In this document: positions 1 to 6,293 of the stretch, one piece after another | Layout of the letters: every line of letters begins with the position of its first letter | Numbering within the stretch: the first letter of the stretch is position 1 | DNA from: Desulfobacteraceae bacterium | GTDB lineage: Bacteria > Desulfobacterota > Desulfobacteria > Desulfobacterales > Desulfobacteraceae | NCBI GenBank assembly: GCA_022712835.1 | Contig: JAFLJU010000695.1 | Span: 1 to 8,390 of the forward strand | DNA: 8,390 nucleotides | Direction of reading: 5' to 3' | Position numbers and translations under genes: made by a program | Notes under the pieces: generated by a model | What the model saw: only the letters and a program-made list of their open reading frames with translations | Told to the model about the DNA's origin: nothing | Database searches by the model: none

Positions 1-397
1 GATACGGGAAAAATCCATTGAACTGACCTGTGCTAAAACGGAAGAAGAGGGGGGAATCAAGGTTGAAGAAGCGGCCATGATCCAGATACTGATGAACATT
101 ATCCTAAATGCGGTGGATGCCGTCCCCCCAAAAGGGAAAATTCACATCTCCCATTACCCGGAATCAAAGGGGTATCGGATTGACATTGCAGACAACGGGC
201 CCGGGATTGCACCGGAAAACGGGGAGCAGATCTTTGAATCCTTTATCAGCTTCAAGGAGGATGGAACTGGCCTTGGGCTTTCCATTACCCGAAAAATCGT
301 TGAACGCTTGGGCGGCACCATCGGGGTGACGCCATCGGACATGGGCGGGGCAAAATTTACTGTCTTCCTGCCGGACAGCAACGCTTTGACAAACTAA
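1..397 (+). CDS. Sensor histidine kinase, C-terminal ATPase part (5' end outside window)
   Basis: The reading frame is open from base 2 to the TAA at 395-397, so the gene enters from the left and only about 131 C-terminal residues are visible. These form a HATPase_c domain: an N-box (QILMNIILNAVDAV), the G1 box (DNGPGI), an F-box-like stretch (IFESFISFKEDG) and the G2 box (GTGLGLSITRKIVERLGG), ending soon after as the family does. The His-phosphorylation domain and any sensor domain lie outside, so the signal cannot be read. The N/G box style and the directly adjacent sigma-54 activator point to an NtrB/AtoS/ZraS-like kinase. The stop codon is 12 bp before the response regulator start, so the two are almost surely co-transcribed and cognate. 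An ATG at 77 lies inside the conserved domain and is not a true start. Confidence 0.93.
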   Translation, partial: IREKSIELTCAKTEEEGGIKVEEAAMIQILMNIILNAVDAVPPKGKIHISHYPESKGYRIDIADNGPGIAPENGEQIFESFISFKEDGTGLGLSITRKIVERLGGTIGVTPSDMGGAKFTVFLPDSNALTN

Positions 398-409
398 ACC
401 AGAGGCACA

Positions 410-1750
410 ATGAACCAGACCATTTTACTCATTGATGATGACCCTAGCCTTCGCAGAGTGACCGAATACAATCTGTCCTCCAGGGGATTTACCGTGCTGG
501 CAGCAGATTCAGGTCACCAGGGCCTTGAATTTTTCAAGAAACATGATCCAGATCTGGTGGTCTCCGATGTAAAACTCGGGGATTTGAACGGGTTGGATCT
601 GTTGGAAACCATTAAACGAGAATCCCCGGACACCCCCGTAATTATCATGACCGCATTCGGTTCCATTGAGATGGCAGTCCAGGCCATGCACAAGGGCGCC
701 TTTACCTTTATTACCAAACCCTTTGACAGGGACACCCTGATTTTATCCTGTGAAAAGGCATTGGAGCTTACGGGGCTTCGGTCCCAGACCCGGCTGCTCA
801 CCCATGAAGTGAACCGGCTCACCGGGACAAAGGGAATCGTATCAGCCAGTTCCGCAATGAAGGAATTGCTGGAAACAGCTTCCAGGGCAGCCAACAGCGA
901 GGCCACGGTATTGATTTCAGGAGAATCCGGCACGGGCAAGGAGTTGTTGGCACGGCTGATCCACCAGAACAGCCCCCGGCATAAAGGCCCCATGGTGGCG
1001 GTCAATTGTGCGGCTATTCCTGCAACCCTCCTCGAATCAGAGCTGTTCGGTCATGTAAAAGGAGCGTTTACTGGGGCTGTCAAAGATCGAAAAGGGCATT
1101 TTTTGACGGCCTCCCGGGGCAGTCTTTTTTTAGATGAAATCGGTGAACTGGCTGTGGAGATGCAGGTAAAGCTACTCCGGGCCATCCAGGAAAGACAAAT
1201 CCAGCCCGTGGGGTCTGAAAAAACAGTGAACCTGGACATACGAATCATTGCCGCCACCAACCTGGACCTTGTCGAACGGATCACAAAAGGAGAGTTCAGA
1301 GAAGACCTGTATTATCGGCTCAGCGTGATCCCCCTATTCATTCCTCCCCTGCGGGAACGTACCGAGGATATCCCGGCCCTGGTCGCCCATTTTTTGAAAA
1401 AATTTGATGCCCCGGCGGATGTAAAATTTTCCCGCCAGGCCCTGAATCTCATGACAACTTACACCTGGCCGGGAAACATCCGGGAGATGCAAAATATTGT
1501 GGAACGGTGTATTATTCTAAGAAAAGACCCGATTATCCAGCCCGAAGACATGAACCTGCCGGGCATGGCACCCAAAACGGCTATCTTTACGCCGGTGATC
1601 CCCGATGAAGGAATTTCCCTGGAAGAGATTGAAAAAGCCTATGTGATCAAAGCCCTGGAAAAGGCCGGACAAAATCGATCCGAGGCTGCCCGGCTCCTGA
1701 AAATCCCAAGACATGTCCTTTTGTACCGGATTGAAAAATATCATTTGTAG
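410..1750 (+). CDS. Sigma-54-dependent response regulator (NtrC/AtoC/ZraR family)
   Basis: This is a complete 446-residue protein with the normal three-part layout. Residues 1-120 are a receiver domain with acidic pocket D9-D11, phospho-acceptor D53 (VVSDVKL), switch T81 and K103. Residues about 143-370 are the AAA+ domain: Walker A GESGTGKE (171-178), the sigma-54 contact loop GAFTGA (218-223) and Walker B LFLDE (D242/E243). The C-terminus (about 405-446) is a Fis-type helix-turn-helix (NRSEAARLLKIPRHVLLYRI). It should bind upstream enhancers and remodel sigma-54 RNA polymerase when phosphorylated by the kinase encoded just before it. AGAGG at 401-405 is its ribosome site. Directly after its stop lie two dyads and then a sigma-54 promoter, so the downstream operon is its likely target. 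The family is certain. The inducing signal is unknown; the metal-type target genes recall ZraSR, but this is inference. Confidence 0.97.
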   Translation: MNQTILLIDDDPSLRRVTEYNLSSRGFTVLAADSGHQGLEFFKKHDPDLVVSDVKLGDLNGLDLLETIKRESPDTPVIIMTAFGSIEMAVQAMHKGAFTFITKPFDRDTLILSCEKALELTGLRSQTRLLTHEVNRLTGTKGIVSASSAMKELLETASRAANSEATVLISGESGTGKELLARLIHQNSPRHKGPMVAVNCAAIPATLLESELFGHVKGAFTGAVKDRKGHFLTASRGSLFLDEIGELAVEMQVKLLRAIQERQIQPVGSEKTVNLDIRIIAATNLDLVERITKGEFREDLYYRLSVIPLFIPPLRERTEDIPALVAHFLKKFDAPADVKFSRQALNLMTTYTWPGNIREMQNIVERCIILRKDPIIQPEDMNLPGMAPKTAIFTPVIPDEGISLEEIEKAYVIKALEKAGQNRSEAARLLKIPRHVLLYRIEKYHL

Positions 1751-1761
1751 ACTATTCTACA
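1746..1761. promoter_or_regulatory. Candidate enhancer (UAS) site 1 for the sigma-54 activator
   Basis: A 16-bp dyad with perfect half-sites TGTAGA-N4-TCTACA overlaps the stop codon of the response regulator gene. Its centre (1753.5) is about 165 bp upstream of the predicted transcription start of the next operon, a usual place for an NtrC-family enhancer. A second, near-identical dyad follows with its centre exactly 22 bp away. Dyad plus spacing are seen directly; binding by the regulator is inferred from position. Confidence 0.6.
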
Positions 1762-1767
1762 TTCCTC

Positions 1768-1783
1768 TGTTGAATAGTCTACA
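1768..1783. promoter_or_regulatory. Candidate enhancer (UAS) site 2 for the sigma-54 activator
   Basis: The dyad TGTTGA-N4-TCTACA differs from site 1 by one half-site base. Its N4 spacer (ATAG) is the reverse complement of the site 1 spacer (CTAT), so the two sites are inverted copies. The centre-to-centre distance of 22 bp (two helical turns) would place two activator dimers on the same DNA face, as is typical for paired NtrC-type enhancers. Confidence 0.58.
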
Positions 1784-1891
1784 TTTTTCTGACCGTTGTC
1801 TGCCCCCCTTGCCTGCCGTATCCCAAGTGCACATGAAAAATCCCTTTAAAAATTAAGGCATTAAATTTTTTTTATCCCACTGTCTATGATG

Positions 1892-1907
1892 TGGCATGGA
1901 ATTTGTA
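1892..1907 (+). promoter_or_regulatory. Sigma-54 (-24/-12) promoter of the metal/ABC operon
   Basis: TGGCATG-N4-TTGTA matches the sigma-54 consensus TGGCACG-N4-TTGCW with correct spacing between the GG and the -12 G. The deviations are T for C at the sixth base of the -24 box and GT instead of GC at -12. The expected start is near 1918, giving a leader of about 38 nt before the GTG at 1956. A sigma-54 activator gene and candidate enhancers lie just upstream, which makes a chance match unlikely. The stretch between enhancers and promoter (about 1845-1875) is AT-rich and could help DNA bending; I saw no clear IHF site there. Confidence 0.75.
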
Positions 1908-1945
1908 AGTTCTTACGGGTAATTGTTAATTTTATATCAGCAAAT

Positions 1946-1950
1946 GGAGG
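1946..1950 (+). promoter_or_regulatory. Ribosome binding site deciding the GTG start at 1956
   Basis: GGAGG sits 5 nt before GTG 1956. It excludes the upstream in-frame TTG (1923), which would lie almost on the predicted transcription start, and the ATG at 1944, which overlaps the ribosome site itself. Confidence 0.8.
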
Positions 1951-1955
1951 ATAAT

Positions 1956-2552
1956 GTGAGAAAATTTGGTTTACTTATTCTGACAGGAGCGGTTCTTTTT
2001 TGGGCCTTTGGGACGGTCACGGCCAACACCAAAATTAAAGAGGGCGCCATTATTGAAGAGGGCACCGTTATCGAAAAGGACAGCAAGGATGGATCCATTC
2101 AGCGGGCTGTTTTCAAGGTTCAAAACCTGACCTGCGGAGCCTGTTTTACCAATATAAATGCAGTACTCGCCCCCTTGGAAGGATTTTCAGGAATGGGAGC
2201 CAATTTATTTCGGAACCTGGTTGCCGTGGATTTTGTCGGCACCTTGTCTACCGAGCAGATCGGAGCCGCCATTACCCAGAAAGGATACCCCGCCACCCTG
2301 GAATCGGTTGAGCCCATCATGGAAAAAGAATCCTTTGCCTATTTAAATATCCTCCAGAAGGGACCAGGTTCCGGCGGCTGTTGCAGCGGAGGCAATAATC
2401 CTGTGGCAAGCCAGGGAAGCTTACCCCAGGGACAGACCCTGTCTCAGAACGGTCTGCCGGCAGGTGGTTCCTGCGGTTCTTTGCCGGGCGGTTCTTTGCC
2501 AGGCAGCCCTTTGCCGGGCGGTTCTAAACTTCCCCCGGTCACAAATAACTAA
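1956..2552 (+). CDS. Exported HMA-type metal-binding protein with Gly/Cys-rich tail
   Basis: This is a 198-residue protein from GTG 1956, chosen for the GGAGG site and because it exposes a clean signal peptide (residues 1-23, cleavage after TVTA). Residues about 50-118 resemble a heavy-metal-associated ferredoxin-like domain: the first strand ends in LTCGAC (C60, C63), followed by a helix and a pattern ending in QKGYPATL. Standard HMA domains carry GMTCxxC, so the Met-to-Leu change is mild. The tail is unusual: GGCCSGG (C142, C143), then C173 followed by tandem GSLPG-type pentapeptides to the end. HMA proteins normally pass Cu(I) or other soft metals between partners; here the domain would act in the periplasm. 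It heads an operon with a DUF2318 protein and an FtsX-type ABC transporter, so it may deliver or sense the metal. The metal is unknown, and a thiol-relay role is possible. Confidence 0.8.
   Translation: MRKFGLLILTGAVLFWAFGTVTANTKIKEGAIIEEGTVIEKDSKDGSIQRAVFKVQNLTCGACFTNINAVLAPLEGFSGMGANLFRNLVAVDFVGTLSTEQIGAAITQKGYPATLESVEPIMEKESFAYLNILQKGPGSGGCCSGGNNPVASQGSLPQGQTLSQNGLPAGGSCGSLPGGSLPGSPLPGGSKLPPVTNN
2475..2528 (+). repeat. 15-bp tandem repeat encoding GSLPG units
   Basis: Three in-frame 15-bp units occur at 2475-2489, 2490-2504 and 2505-2519 (model GGTTCTTTGCCGGGC), with a partial fourth at 2520-2528. They encode GSLPG, GSLPG, SPLPG and GS at the C-terminus of the HMA-type protein. Units 1 and 2 differ by one base, which suggests recent expansion by slippage; copy number may vary between strains. 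Confidence 0.85.
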
Positions 2553-2568
2553 TAATAGGAGCAAACAG

Positions 2569-3066
2569 ATGAAAAAAATATTACCGTTACCCTTAACATT
2601 TCTCATGGCCGGCCTTTTCTTATCGACCCTTTTCCTGTCGGGGCTTTTTGGAACAGGCTCCACGGCCCATGCCTGGTTTGGGGGAAAATTTAAAACCCTC
2701 ACCCCGGAAAACAATCAGATTTCCATCGCTCTTTCCGGAATTTCCGACGGCCAGGCCCATTATTTTTCCACTAAATCCGAAAAAGGGGTGGACGTGGAAT
2801 TTTTTGTGGTCCAAAGCCATGACGGGATTATCCGGGCGGCAATTGATGCATGTGATGTCTGTTACAGAGCAGGTAAAGGCTATGTCCAGGAAGGCAATGT
2901 GATGGTCTGTAGCAACTGCAAAATGAAATTTGCGACGGATAGAATCAATGAGGTCAAGGGCGGGTGCAACCCGGCTCCCCTGACCCGGACCATTGAAGAC
3001 GGCAACCTTGTGATTTCCATGGCAGATATCAATGCCAATGCCTGGTTATGCGAGTTTAAAAAATAA
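2569..3066 (+). CDS. Exported DUF2318-type six-cysteine protein
   Basis: This is a 165-residue protein from ATG 2569, with AGGAG at 2557-2561. A signal peptide spans residues 1-35 (hydrophobic 8-27, cleavage after AHA). The mature part carries CDVC (C95, C98), then GYVQEGNVMVC (C114) and SNC (C117), then RINEVKGGCNPAPL (C133), and a late C161. This Cys pattern with the GGCNPAPL ending matches my memory of the DUF2318 family, which elsewhere is often the C-terminal part of a multi-pass membrane protein in iron-uptake loci with P19, FTR1 and FtsX-type permeases. Here only the soluble exported domain is present. Two CxxC pairs suggest metal or Fe-S binding or redox work outside the inner membrane, but the true function of the family is not established. 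It starts 16 bp after the HMA gene and ends 10 bp before the next gene, so it is clearly in the same operon. Confidence 0.85.
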   Translation: MKKILPLPLTFLMAGLFLSTLFLSGLFGTGSTAHAWFGGKFKTLTPENNQISIALSGISDGQAHYFSTKSEKGVDVEFFVVQSHDGIIRAAIDACDVCYRAGKGYVQEGNVMVCSNCKMKFATDRINEVKGGCNPAPLTRTIEDGNLVISMADINANAWLCEFKK

Positions 3067-3076
3067 AGGAGAAAGA

Positions 3077-3520
3077 ATGACCTGGGATCCGGAAACATAC
3101 AGAGAAAAGCGGGAAAAAGTGTTGGGTATTCGCAAAAGAGGAATTTCCTTTGGCAGTCTTTCTGCCATTGTGTCCATGGTCATCCTGATAGGGTTTGCCT
3201 TTGTCAGTGTACCGGGAGCTGTTTCCTATCTGTCGACCCGGCACCTGGATGATGCCATTTACAAGCTGGCCGGGAATGCAGCCTGGGAAGGTGGCCTGGT
3301 GGCAGAGCTTCGACAAATAGATGGGGTCAGGGCTGCCGAGCAGGATACCCACGGCACCCGGTTGGTGGTGACCTTTGACCGGCGGACGGCGAACCCTGGC
3401 ACCTTTGACACCCTGTTCAAGCAAAAAAATCTGGATGCGGCCCTGCTGAACCGGGTCAGCCATCGCCAGCGGCAGTCCATCCTGGCATCAGAGAAGGAGT
3501 CTGAACGTGAAACTTTATAA
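3077..3520 (+). CDS. Small one-TM membrane protein with cysteine-free ferredoxin-like outer domain
   Basis: This is a 147-residue protein from ATG 3077 (AAAGGAG at 3065-3071). I do not recognise the family. Residues 1-22 are strongly basic (KREKVLGIRKR), residues about 25-47 are one hydrophobic segment, and the rest should be periplasmic by the positive-inside rule. Residues about 72-124 read like the strand-helix-strand-strand-helix order of an HMA domain (VAELRQIDGVRAAEQD, then TRLVVTFDRR, then TFDTLFKQKNLDAALL). There is no cysteine anywhere in the protein, so it could not bind metal in the HMA manner. Its end overlaps the permease gene by 14 bp, which suggests translational coupling and a stable complex. 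It may be a membrane-anchored docking partner for the HMA or DUF2318 proteins or an accessory subunit of the transporter; this is inference. Confidence 0.75.
   Translation: MTWDPETYREKREKVLGIRKRGISFGSLSAIVSMVILIGFAFVSVPGAVSYLSTRHLDDAIYKLAGNAAWEGGLVAELRQIDGVRAAEQDTHGTRLVVTFDRRTANPGTFDTLFKQKNLDAALLNRVSHRQRQSILASEKESERETL
3492..3499 (+). promoter_or_regulatory. Ribosome binding site inside the upstream gene
   Basis: AGAAGGAG lies 7 nt before GTG 3507 and within the last codons of the small membrane protein gene. It supports the GTG start, which gives the typical short basic N-terminus of an FtsX-type permease. Confidence 0.75.
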
Positions 3521-4664
3521 TATTTCCCTGGGCAACATCCGCCGCCGCAAGGGCAAGATGCTCTTTCTCGCCCTGGGGTTGATCATTGGTATTTCCACGA
3601 TCGTAACCCTGCTGGCCATTACCGAAACCATGACCGCCGAAATCGAAGAACGCCTCAACAAATTCGGGGCCAATATTATCATGGTGCCCAAAACGGAAAA
3701 CTTGTCCTTAAATTACGGTGGAATTGATGTGGGCGGTATCAGCTATGAGGTCAAAGAATTCAGCCAGGAAAATCTGGCCCGAATCCATACCATTAAAAAT
3801 GCCAAAAACTTAGGGGTTGTAGCCCCCAAGGTGTTGGGACCGGTCATGATCCAGGACAAAAAATTGTTGCTCATGGGGGTGATTTTTGATGAGGAACTGG
3901 CATTGAAAACCTGGTGGCAAAAAAATGGAACCTTTCCGGCTTTTCCCAACGAGGTATTACTGGGCGCATCTGTGGCATCTGTGCTCAATCTTTCCCCCGG
4001 AGACAAGATAAGAATGGGCGAGACAAACTTTAAGGTCACAGCCGTCCTATCTCCCACTGGCGCCTCGGAAGACAATGCCGTAATTGCCGAGCTTGGAGCG
4101 GCCCAGGCTGTTCTGGGGAAAGAAGGTAAAATATCAATGGTGGAGATCGCCGCCTTCTGCCGGGGGTGTCCCATTACCGAAGTGACCCTGCAGATTGCCG
4201 AAGCCTTTCCCAATGCCAAGGTCACGGCCATGAAGCAGGCGGTGATGTCAAAAATGCAGTCCATTGAGATGTTCAAGTCCTTTTCCCTGGGGGTTTCCAT
4301 CCTGGTCATCGGGATTGGTGCCCTGTTGGTCATGGTGACCATGATGGGATCCGTTAATGAACGGACCCGGGAAATCGGAATATTTCGGGCCATTGGATTC
4401 AGACAGACCCATGTCATGCAGATCATTCTTCTGGAAGCCCTGCTGCTAGGAGTGTTTGGGGGAATCGTTGGCTTTGCCTTAGGCAATCTGGTGGCCTGGG
4501 GGATTATTCCTGTGGTCATAAAAGAGGGGGTCTTTGCCGGTATTAATTACCAGCTGGGGGGCCTTTGTCTTCTCATGGCAGCGGCCTTAAGTCTTCTGGC
4601 AAGTCTCTATCCCGCCATTAAAGCCGGTCGAATGGATCCCAGCGATGCCCTGAGGGCGTTATAG
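3507..4664 (+). CDS. FtsX/MacB-type ABC transporter permease
   Basis: This is a 385-residue protein from GTG 3507. The order is a short basic N-terminus (NIRRRKGK), TM1 at about 17-40, a large outer domain (about 42-255), then TM2 at about 258-282, TM3 at about 306-337 and TM4 at about 350-372. NERTREIGIFRAIG at 284-297, just after TM2, and the end motif YPAIKAGRMDPSDALRAL are hallmarks of the FtsX/MacB/LolC permease family. This type does not usually move substrates through a channel; it couples ATP use in the cytoplasm to mechanical change outside, acting on periplasmic partners or lipids. The outer domain contains FCRGCP (C218, C221), a CxxC pair that fits with the Cys-rich exported proteins of the operon. 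Its ATPase follows 23 bp downstream. The substrate is unknown. Related permeases accompany DUF2318 and P19 in iron-uptake loci. Confidence 0.92.
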   Translation: MKLYNISLGNIRRRKGKMLFLALGLIIGISTIVTLLAITETMTAEIEERLNKFGANIIMVPKTENLSLNYGGIDVGGISYEVKEFSQENLARIHTIKNAKNLGVVAPKVLGPVMIQDKKLLLMGVIFDEELALKTWWQKNGTFPAFPNEVLLGASVASVLNLSPGDKIRMGETNFKVTAVLSPTGASEDNAVIAELGAAQAVLGKEGKISMVEIAAFCRGCPITEVTLQIAEAFPNAKVTAMKQAVMSKMQSIEMFKSFSLGVSILVIGIGALLVMVTMMGSVNERTREIGIFRAIGFRQTHVMQIILLEALLLGVFGGIVGFALGNLVAWGIIPVVIKEGVFAGINYQLGGLCLLMAAALSLLASLYPAIKAGRMDPSDALRAL

Positions 4665-4687
4665 TAAAAAAACCGAGAAAAGAGAGA

Positions 4688-5374
4688 ATGTATATGACCC
4701 AGATCAATCATCTAATTGAAATACGAGACCTTGGTAAAACCTATACCATCGGCAAAAATCGGGTGACCGCCATTGATAATATGGATTTTTTCATTGACGA
4801 CAAAGAGTTTGTCACCATCATGGGACAATCGGGTTCGGGGAAATCCACCCTCTTGTCCACCATGGGTGCCTTGAATCGCCCCTCCAAAGGGAAGGTTTTT
4901 GTGGATTCCCTGGATCTGTATTCCCTTTCCAATGAACAGCGGGCAGATTTTCGAAGCGAGTACATGGGATTTATTTTCCAGTCCTTTCAGCTTATTCCCT
5001 ATCTGACAGTGTTGGAAAATATCAAACTGCCCATGGCGGTTACCGGACGGACAAAAAAAGAGAAAAACAGGATGGCCATGGAAGTGATTGACCGGGTGGG
5101 ATTGGGAGAAAAAGCCGACCGGTTGCCCGACCAATTGTCCGGCGGGGAGCAGGAAAGGGTGGCCATTGCCCGGGCCATTGTGAACAAACCCCCCATTATT
5201 CTGGCGGATGAACCCACGGGAAACCTGGATTCTGAAACAGCCACAGAGATTATGGGGTTGCTCAAATCCCTGAACCAAGACGGGCACACCATTATCATGG
5301 TGACCCATAATACTGAAATGGAGAAGTTTGCCTCCCGGACCATCCGGGTCAGGGACGGGAAATCCTATGCCTGA
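4688..5374 (+). CDS. ABC transporter ATPase of the MacB/LolD type
   Basis: This is a 228-residue ATPase with all motifs: Walker A GQSGSGKS (46-53), Q-loop FQSFQLIP (Q98), signature LSGGE (150-154), Walker B IILADE (D174, E175), the D-loop-adjacent PTGNLDSE, and the H-loop VTHN. The length and the GNLDSET stretch are typical of the MacB/LolD/FtsE group that pairs with FtsX-type permeases. The signature continues QERVA where QQRVA is most common, a tolerated change. It is the last gene of the five-gene operon. ATG 4688 follows a weak GAGAG; ATG 4694 in the same frame is nearly as good, so the start is uncertain by two codons. It energises the permease encoded just upstream. No clear terminator follows; a repeat copy begins at its stop codon. 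Confidence 0.94.
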   Translation: MYMTQINHLIEIRDLGKTYTIGKNRVTAIDNMDFFIDDKEFVTIMGQSGSGKSTLLSTMGALNRPSKGKVFVDSLDLYSLSNEQRADFRSEYMGFIFQSFQLIPYLTVLENIKLPMAVTGRTKKEKNRMAMEVIDRVGLGEKADRLPDQLSGGEQERVAIARAIVNKPPIILADEPTGNLDSETATEIMGLLKSLNQDGHTIIMVTHNTEMEKFASRTIRVRDGKSYA

Positions 5375-5443
5375 TTAGGCTTATGGATCCAAATTTTCAG
5401 GGTTTCGATTTTCCGGGTCTCGATTTTCTGAGTCCCTGTTATT
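5370..5443. repeat. Direct repeat copy A (left flank of the binding-protein island)
   Basis: This 74-bp stretch starts at the ATPase stop codon. It aligns with 6450-6508 from CCTGAT through CTTATGG-TCC, AATTTTC, GGGTCTCGATTTT to CCTGTTATT, with scattered mismatches. Copy A contains one extra 15-bp unit (GGGTTTCGATTTT beside GGGTCTCGATTTT), which explains its greater length. The two copies are about 1080 bp apart in the same orientation. Confidence 0.7.
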
Positions 5444-5547
5444 GTGTTTGATCAAAAGTCTAAACCTGTACTAATTTGAAAATTGATAACCCTGCTTTGA
5501 AGATGCTGGATAATTCGTTTTAACAAAGGGCAACCTCAATTGAATTG

Positions 5548-6286
5548 CTATAAATTCTCTATAATATATCGGTCGATAATTTTGTCTATCTCTCCGTTCT
5601 GATGCATTTCGATAAGTTCTTTATTGATTCTGTTTATAACCTCTCGATGTTTTCCCTTTGTGAAACCGATATATCCATCCATTATTTTTAAAGGAGTGGG
5701 AAGTATTTTTAATTCAGACATTACATTATTTTTCATTGCCACATGTATACCTACAAGTTTGTCACACGGATAGACATTGATGCGTCCAAGTACAAGCTTC
5801 ATAAAATTTGACCTGTGTGAATTTGATTCCGATTTAGTAATGAATGTGCTTTTTTCAAAATCTGTCCCGTAAGTATAACCACGCATTACACCGATCTCTA
5901 TCCCTTTTAGATCTTCAAGTGTATCAAATTTGATAATAGAGTCTTTTCGTACAAAAAGGACCAACGGATTTGTAATAATAGGTTCTGTGTAATCAAAAAA
6001 TTTTAATCGTTCTTTTGTTTTGTAGAAATTGAATAGACCATTAATTTTACCGGCTTTAGCATAACTATATGCGCGTTTGAATGGCAACGACTTCAACGTT
6101 AATGGAATGTCTGCTTTTTGAAAAAGTGTTTCGACAATTATAACCAATATGCCAGCGGGCTTGCCATTCTTTTCAAATTCATAGGGGGGGGAAATCCACA
6201 TAACCTAAAGTAATGCCTTGAGCGTTAACACTGCTTCCCCAAAAAAGACAACATGCAACAATCAGAAATACTGTTTTCTTAATCAT
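5548..6286 (-). pseudogene. Family-3 periplasmic solute-binding protein, frameshifted in an 8-G tract
   Basis: The gene starts at ATG 6286 with AAAGGAG (6300-6294) 7 nt before it, and encodes a signal peptide (MIKKTVFLIVACCLFWGSSV, cleavage after NA). The frame reads to GYVDFPP and then hits TGA, because the C tract (6191-6184 on this strand) has eight C. With seven C it continues as PPYEFEKNGKPAG into an open frame of over 200 codons, giving a 245-residue protein of normal family length. Features include PPYEF near the mature start, the KINGLFNFYKTKERLKFFDY stretch, the domain-crossing segment LEDLKGIEIGVMRGYTYG, and the C-terminal EMHQNGEIDKIIDRY typical of SBP_bac_3. No permease or ATPase of an amino-acid transporter is nearby, so it is a solitary binding or sensing protein. 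The gene is clearly more AT-rich than its neighbours. The shift may be decay, phase-variable slippage or a sequencing error; the intact remainder shows that any loss is recent. Confidence 0.85.
6184..6191. other. Homopolymer tract of eight G causing the frameshift
   Basis: Eight consecutive G on the + strand (eight C in the gene sense) join the signal-peptide frame and the binding-domain frame, which differ by one base. Seven C restores the family motif FPPYEF, eight gives FPPL and then a stop. The two proline codons here are the natural source of a C run. Confidence 0.9.
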
Positions 6287-6293
6287 TATTAAT

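Larger units (their letters stand above)
1746..1788 (+). terminator. Possible intrinsic terminator of the two-component operon
   Basis: The outer arms of the two dyads form a perfect 12-bp inverted repeat (1746-1757 with 1772-1783) around a 14-nt loop, followed by a run of five T at 1784-1788. In RNA this would make a terminator-like hairpin at the end of the response regulator gene. The stem is AT-rich and the loop is long, so termination may be weak. The same bases are read here also as paired enhancer sites, and both uses are possible. Confidence 0.4.

Noticed and set aside
514..1005. Minus-strand open frame inside the response regulator gene
   Set aside because: It lies opposite conserved receiver and AAA+ sequence, and no start signals or domain are seen.
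1923..1955. Upstream TTG or ATG start for the HMA-type protein
   Set aside because: TTG 1923 would be within a few bases of the predicted transcription start, and ATG 1944 overlaps GGAGG. GTG 1956 has correct spacing and begins a clean signal peptide.
3743..4519. Long open frame on the minus strand opposite the permease gene (258 codons)
   Set aside because: It is the mirror of a strongly supported FtsX-type gene, has no family motif or ribosome site, and its residue pattern is that of an antisense shadow.
5369..5380. GCCT-GATT-AGGC hairpin at the ATPase stop as terminator
   Set aside because: The stem is only 4 bp and no T run follows directly.
6195..6201. ATG at 6201 as true start of the solute-binding protein
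   Set aside because: It has no ribosome site and no signal peptide, while AAAGGAG, ATG and a signal peptide lie just upstream in the frame one base away.
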